This document shows positions 6,334 through 8,899 of a DNA stretch of 8,899 nucleotides, piece after piece. Below the pieces are notes generated by a model. It made no database searches and was not told the DNA's origin. It was given only the letters and a program-made list of their open reading frames with translations. The first letter of the stretch is position 1. The number at the start of each line of letters is the position of its first letter. The position numbers and the translations under genes were made by a program. Location: assembly GCA_030017935.1 (NCBI GenBank), contig JASEGF010000041.1, positions 1-8,899 on the forward strand, given 5' to 3'. The DNA comes from Bacteroidales bacterium. GTDB lineage: Bacteria > Bacteroidota > Bacteroidia > Bacteroidales > DTU049.

Positions 6334-6350
6334 TACTTTTTGCAAAAGTA
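6334..6350 (-). promoter_or_regulatory. Promoter of the GTPase gene with overlapping inverted repeat
   Basis: On the minus strand 6350 to 6343 reads TACTTTTG, an exact TAnnTTTG match. It predicts a transcript start near 6337 and a leader of about 18 bases to the ATG at 6318. The same stretch is a perfect inverted repeat, TACTTTT-TGC-AAAAGTA (6334-6350), covering the -7 box and the predicted start. This could be an operator, but the arms are mostly A/T and could arise by chance. Confidence 0.55.
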
Positions 6351-6366
6351 ATTTATTTTTTTTACT

Positions 6367-6399
6367 AAAAAAAATAATATTATCTTGAGTTTTTTTTTT
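6367..6399 (-). terminator. Weak A/T-only terminator candidate after the MORN gene
   Basis: On the minus strand, directly after the TAG of the MORN gene (6403-6401), there are ten A (6399-6390), 15 intervening bases, and eight T (6374-6367). The A- and T-runs could pair and end in a U-tract. There is no G/C in the stem, so termination would be weak. Confidence 0.3.
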
Positions 6400-6400
6400 A

Positions 6401-8197
6401 CTATGGAGTTGGTATATCTTTCTTTAATAGATTGCCGTTACTATCAAAAAACATTTTAGCAATGATTTTACCATTTTGATCGAAAAGAGTCCATTCACCA
6501 ACTTTAGCGGTATTTTTGTAATATCCCATAGTAGCTATTTGATGATTAGGATGATATTCTACAAATTTACCATCAGGGAAGCCATTTTTAAAGTATTGTT
6601 CTCTTTCTAATCCCCCATATCGGTTATAAAACTTCCATAATCCTTCTTGCTTTTCATTTTTATACATCCCCTCAGAAGCAGGTTTACCAATATCACTATA
6701 TTCTATCCAGTAACCATCTTTTAGTCCCATTTTGTATGTGCCATCGTATAATTTATTGCCGTTAGGTAGATAAAAAACATCTGAACCATTTTTCACATTA
6801 TCGGTATAATTAGTTTGATATTTTAATGAGCCATCAGGATAGTAGCCTTTCCATGGTCCATTCATCAATCCATTTTTGAAATATCCCTCGTGCTGCACTT
6901 TACCATTTTCGTACCATGTAACCCAATAGCCATCTTCTTTATCATTTACAAAATTCCCTTCTCTTTGTTTTTTCCCAGATTCATACCAGGCCACCCATTT
7001 GCCCTCTCTTAAGCCATTTTTATAATAACCTTCTCTCCATTTTTCCCCAGTTTCATAATAGTAGGTCCATTTACCATCAGGGTTATCATTCACAAACATA
7101 CCTATACTGCCTAGCTTACCTGTAGGATGATAAAATCTCCAAAGACTATCATGTTTATCATTGATGATTTTGCCCTCCATTTCAATAAAACCTTTAGGAT
7201 ACCACCAGCGACAGTATCCATTTAGACTATCATTTATATAAAATCCTTCAAATTCTTTGTTCCCATTATCGTAATAAGAAACTGCTTTTCCTTGACGCAG
7301 TCCATTTTCATAATAAATACTATCTTTTACTTTACCATTAATATGATAGCTAATATATAAACCTTGTTTTTTACCATTTAGATGGTTGTACTGTTCTTTA
7401 ATATTTACATTTTCATACCAGGAATAGCATGGACCAGACTCTTGATTTTCTTCTTTAGCTAGTTTACCACTGGGATAATAGTATTTCCAAATACCAATTT
7501 TTTTATCATCTTGATAAAATCCTTCTAAGGCTTTTTGACCATTGCCATGATAGAGCTCATATATACCATCTTTTTTCCCATTTTTATAAGTAATCTTTGA
7601 AATTAGAGTTCCCTGAGTGGTATAGGTTTTATGCTCACCATCCATTAGTCCATTTATAACGTTCCATTCTTCTAGTTTATTACCTAATGAATCATAAATA
7701 ATCACTGGACCAGTTTCAGGACTAATGATTTTCCATAATTTACCATTATCAAAATAATATTCCCATTGTCCTGTCATTTTACCTTCAGAGAAAAATTGTT
7801 TACTTTGAATATTTCCATTTTCATAATAAATAATCCACTCGCCATCAGGTTTACGATTTTTGATCTGTCCTGTCATTTTCAGAGAATCTGGGTATTGATA
7901 ATAAGCTTTTACAGGGCCATTGTCTTTTTCTTCAATAATGTAAATATCACCATTAGGATAATATTGTTTCCAAGTACCTATCTCGAGACCACTATTATCG
8001 TATTCACCTTCCATAGATAGCTGACCATTATGATAATAGAAAGACCATTTACCTACACGAGTACTATCAGGCAAGAATATTGTCCCTTTTTCTTTGATTT
8101 GTCCATCAGGATATGTAGATGTGATTTTTGTTTTTTTCTGAGCAATAGCTGGATTCAATAATGCTATTAACAAAAATATTAATAAGTACGAACGCAT
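6401..8197 (-). CDS. Exported MORN-repeat protein (YwqK-like family)
   Basis: A 598-residue protein with a clear Sec signal peptide (residues 1 to about 20, MRSYLLIF...PAIAQ) and no lipobox cysteine, so it should be periplasmic or exported. It lacks a T9SS sorting domain. Nearly all the rest is a tandem array of MORN-type units of the form W-x-x-Y/W-Y-x-x-G-K-x-x-x-E-G-x-Y/F-x-x-G-x-x-x-G. These correspond to the MORN_2 repeat family, which databases often label YwqK-family antitoxin; nothing here points to a toxin partner and I do not adopt that name. The units should form a long beta-hairpin ribbon suited to binding other surfaces (inference). The last unit is followed by a short polar tail, LLKKDIPTP. 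The start ATG is 9 bases after a promoter element. The gene is separate from htpX (104-base gap) and is followed by a weak A/T-only terminator. Confidence 0.85.
   Translation of the reverse strand: MRSYLLIFLLIALLNPAIAQKKTKITSTYPDGQIKEKGTIFLPDSTRVGKWSFYYHNGQLSMEGEYDNSGLEIGTWKQYYPNGDIYIIEEKDNGPVKAYYQYPDSLKMTGQIKNRKPDGEWIIYYENGNIQSKQFFSEGKMTGQWEYYFDNGKLWKIISPETGPVIIYDSLGNKLEEWNVINGLMDGEHKTYTTQGTLISKITYKNGKKDGIYELYHGNGQKALEGFYQDDKKIGIWKYYYPSGKLAKEENQESGPCYSWYENVNIKEQYNHLNGKKQGLYISYHINGKVKDSIYYENGLRQGKAVSYYDNGNKEFEGFYINDSLNGYCRWWYPKGFIEMEGKIINDKHDSLWRFYHPTGKLGSIGMFVNDNPDGKWTYYYETGEKWREGYYKNGLREGKWVAWYESGKKQREGNFVNDKEDGYWVTWYENGKVQHEGYFKNGLMNGPWKGYYPDGSLKYQTNYTDNVKNGSDVFYLPNGNKLYDGTYKMGLKDGYWIEYSDIGKPASEGMYKNEKQEGLWKFYNRYGGLEREQYFKNGFPDGKFVEYHPNHQIATMGYYKNTAKVGEWTLFDQNGKIIAKMFFDSNGNLLKKDIPTP
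6452..8119 (-). repeat. Tandem array of about 24 MORN units, 72-base period
   Basis: Taking the Gly of the Y-x-N-G turn as the marker, units fall at residues 32, 58, 83, 104, 128, 152, 172, 196, 220, 244, 264, 288 and then every 24 residues to 576. The period is exactly 24 residues (72 bases) from 264 to 576. Contracted steps of 20-21 residues occur only at 83-104, 152-172 and 244-264, and each contains a Gly-Pro pair (94-95, 163-164, 255-256). The marker Gly is replaced at 104 (Asp), 264 (Val) and 552 (His). The units are diverged at DNA level, so this is an old array. Confidence 0.85.
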
Positions 8198-8206
8198 TTT
8201 TTATTA

Positions 8207-8214
8207 CAAATTTA
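8207..8214 (-). promoter_or_regulatory. Bacteroidota -7 promoter element for the MORN gene, TAAATTTG
   Basis: On the minus strand 8214 to 8207 reads TAAATTTG, matching TAnnTTTG. It lies 9 bases before the ATG at 8197, so the leader would be very short. A TTTG (8234-8231) occurs upstream, but the 16-base spacing to the -7 box is shorter than the usual 19-21, so the -33 assignment is uncertain. Confidence 0.5.
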
Positions 8215-8301
8215 ATAAGATTTTAGAAAACAAATATTACAAAAATATATGACAAATCATACATTCTATGCATATAGTATATAAGAAATAAACAAATAAA
8301 A

Positions 8302-8899
8302 TCACAAGGCCATAGCTTCTAATTTTGCTATTCTTTTCTCAATAGGAGGATGAGTAGAAAAGAGAGCTTGCAGACCACCTTTTTTGAATGGGTTTATGAT
8401 AAGCATGTGAGTAGCAGAAGGATTGATTTCCTGCTCTGTTGCGGGTTTAGCTTTAGCAAAAGAATCCATTTTTTTAAGAGCATTAGCTAAATAAAGAGGA
8501 TTTCTAGCTAGTTTAGCACCTTTTTCATCGGCAGCATATTCTCTAGTACGAGAAATAGCTAGTTGGATAATCATAGCTATAATAGGTGTCAATATTATCA
8601 TTATTAATGTAGCGAGCAGATTACCTATGCCACCACCATCTCTATCTCCACCAAAAATATTAGCAAAATACGCTAAGCGAGCCAGCATAGAAATAGCACC
8701 AGCAATAACGGCTGCTATAGAAGAAATAAGAATATCTCTATGGGCTATATGCGCTATTTCGTGTCCTAATACTCCTTTTATTTCATTTTGATCTAATAAA
8801 TCGAGCAATCCTTTAGTAACTGCCACAGCACCATGTTTTGGATTACGACCAGTAGCGAAGGCATTTGGTATATTAATGTTAGAAATATATACTTTTGGT
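8302..8899 (-). CDS. htpX: Zinc metalloprotease HtpX (C-terminal part, cut by window edge)
   Basis: The frame is open to the window edge (first full codon 8898-8896). About 198 C-terminal residues are visible and roughly the first 90 are missing, including the first two membrane helices. HtpX is an M48-family integral membrane protease that degrades damaged membrane proteins, with its active site facing the cytoplasm. Visible are VYISNINIPNAFATGRNPKHGAVAV just inside the edge, the zinc site HEIAH (visible residues 46-50) and two hydrophobic segments, ILISSIAAVIAGAISMLARL and ATLIMIILTPIIAMIIQLAI. The third-ligand motif SRTREYAAD follows, and the family end STHPPIEKRIAKLEAM closes the chain. 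A GTG at 8826 could be read as a start but is the internal Val of GAVAVTKG. The stop is TGA. No missing catalytic residue is seen. Confidence 0.95.
   Translation of the reverse strand, partial: PKVYISNINIPNAFATGRNPKHGAVAVTKGLLDLLDQNEIKGVLGHEIAHIAHRDILISSIAAVIAGAISMLARLAYFANIFGGDRDGGGIGNLLATLIMIILTPIIAMIIQLAISRTREYAADEKGAKLARNPLYLANALKKMDSFAKAKPATEQEINPSATHMLIINPFKKGGLQALFSTHPPIEKRIAKLEAMAL

Noticed and set aside
7766..8020. Plus-strand open frame of 84 codons inside the MORN gene
   Set aside because: It is antisense to the repeat array, whose regular composition keeps the opposite frame open; it has no signals of its own.
6401..8197. Toxin-antitoxin role suggested by the database name YwqK-family antitoxin
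   Set aside because: The protein has a signal peptide and no adjacent toxin-like gene; the MORN repeat alone does not support an antitoxin function.
8221..8301. A/T-rich partial inverted repeats downstream of htpX as a terminator
   Set aside because: No stem with G/C pairs followed by a T-run could be drawn; only scattered ATAT pairing.

Overview
The window reads as low-GC Bacteroidota chromosome, most likely from the Bacteroidales or a related order. Three things support this: a protein with a type IX secretion (T9SS) C-terminal sorting domain, five TAnnTTTG promoter elements (the Bacteroidota sigma factor consensus) 16-35 bases upstream of starts, and start codons without Shine-Dalgarno sequences. 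The code looks standard: tryptophan is TGG, and htpX ends in TGA. No prophage, CRISPR array, rRNA, tRNA or recognisable defence system was seen.

Left part, plus strand (1-2171): the 3' end of a gene encoding an OmpA-like peptidoglycan-binding domain; a SlyD-like FKBP protein with an altered active-site segment; and a secreted T9SS-sorted protein of unknown function. The last two each have their own promoter. A perfect palindromic terminator (2193-2223) separates them from convergent pfkA.

Middle, minus strand (2243-6318): pfkA (ATP-dependent 6-phosphofructokinase); a 300-base gap holding a 217-bp MITE-like element with 25-bp terminal inverted repeats; then, in transcription order, a cyclic 2,3-diphosphoglycerate synthetase-like GTPase, an intrinsic terminator, pyrB and pyrI. 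PyrB and PyrI are the catalytic and regulatory chains of aspartate transcarbamoylase, the first committed step of pyrimidine synthesis. I see no promoter between the terminator and pyrB, so pyrBI may depend on readthrough.

Right part, minus strand (6401-8899): a 598-residue exported protein built from about 24 MORN-type units on an almost perfect 24-residue lattice, and the C-terminal part of the membrane metalloprotease HtpX, cut by the window edge.

Most of the content is housekeeping and envelope function. The points most worth checking are the MITE with its nested CACAAAG inverted repeat, the GTPase-terminator-pyrBI arrangement, the MORN lattice with three contracted Gly-Pro units, and the altered FKBP.
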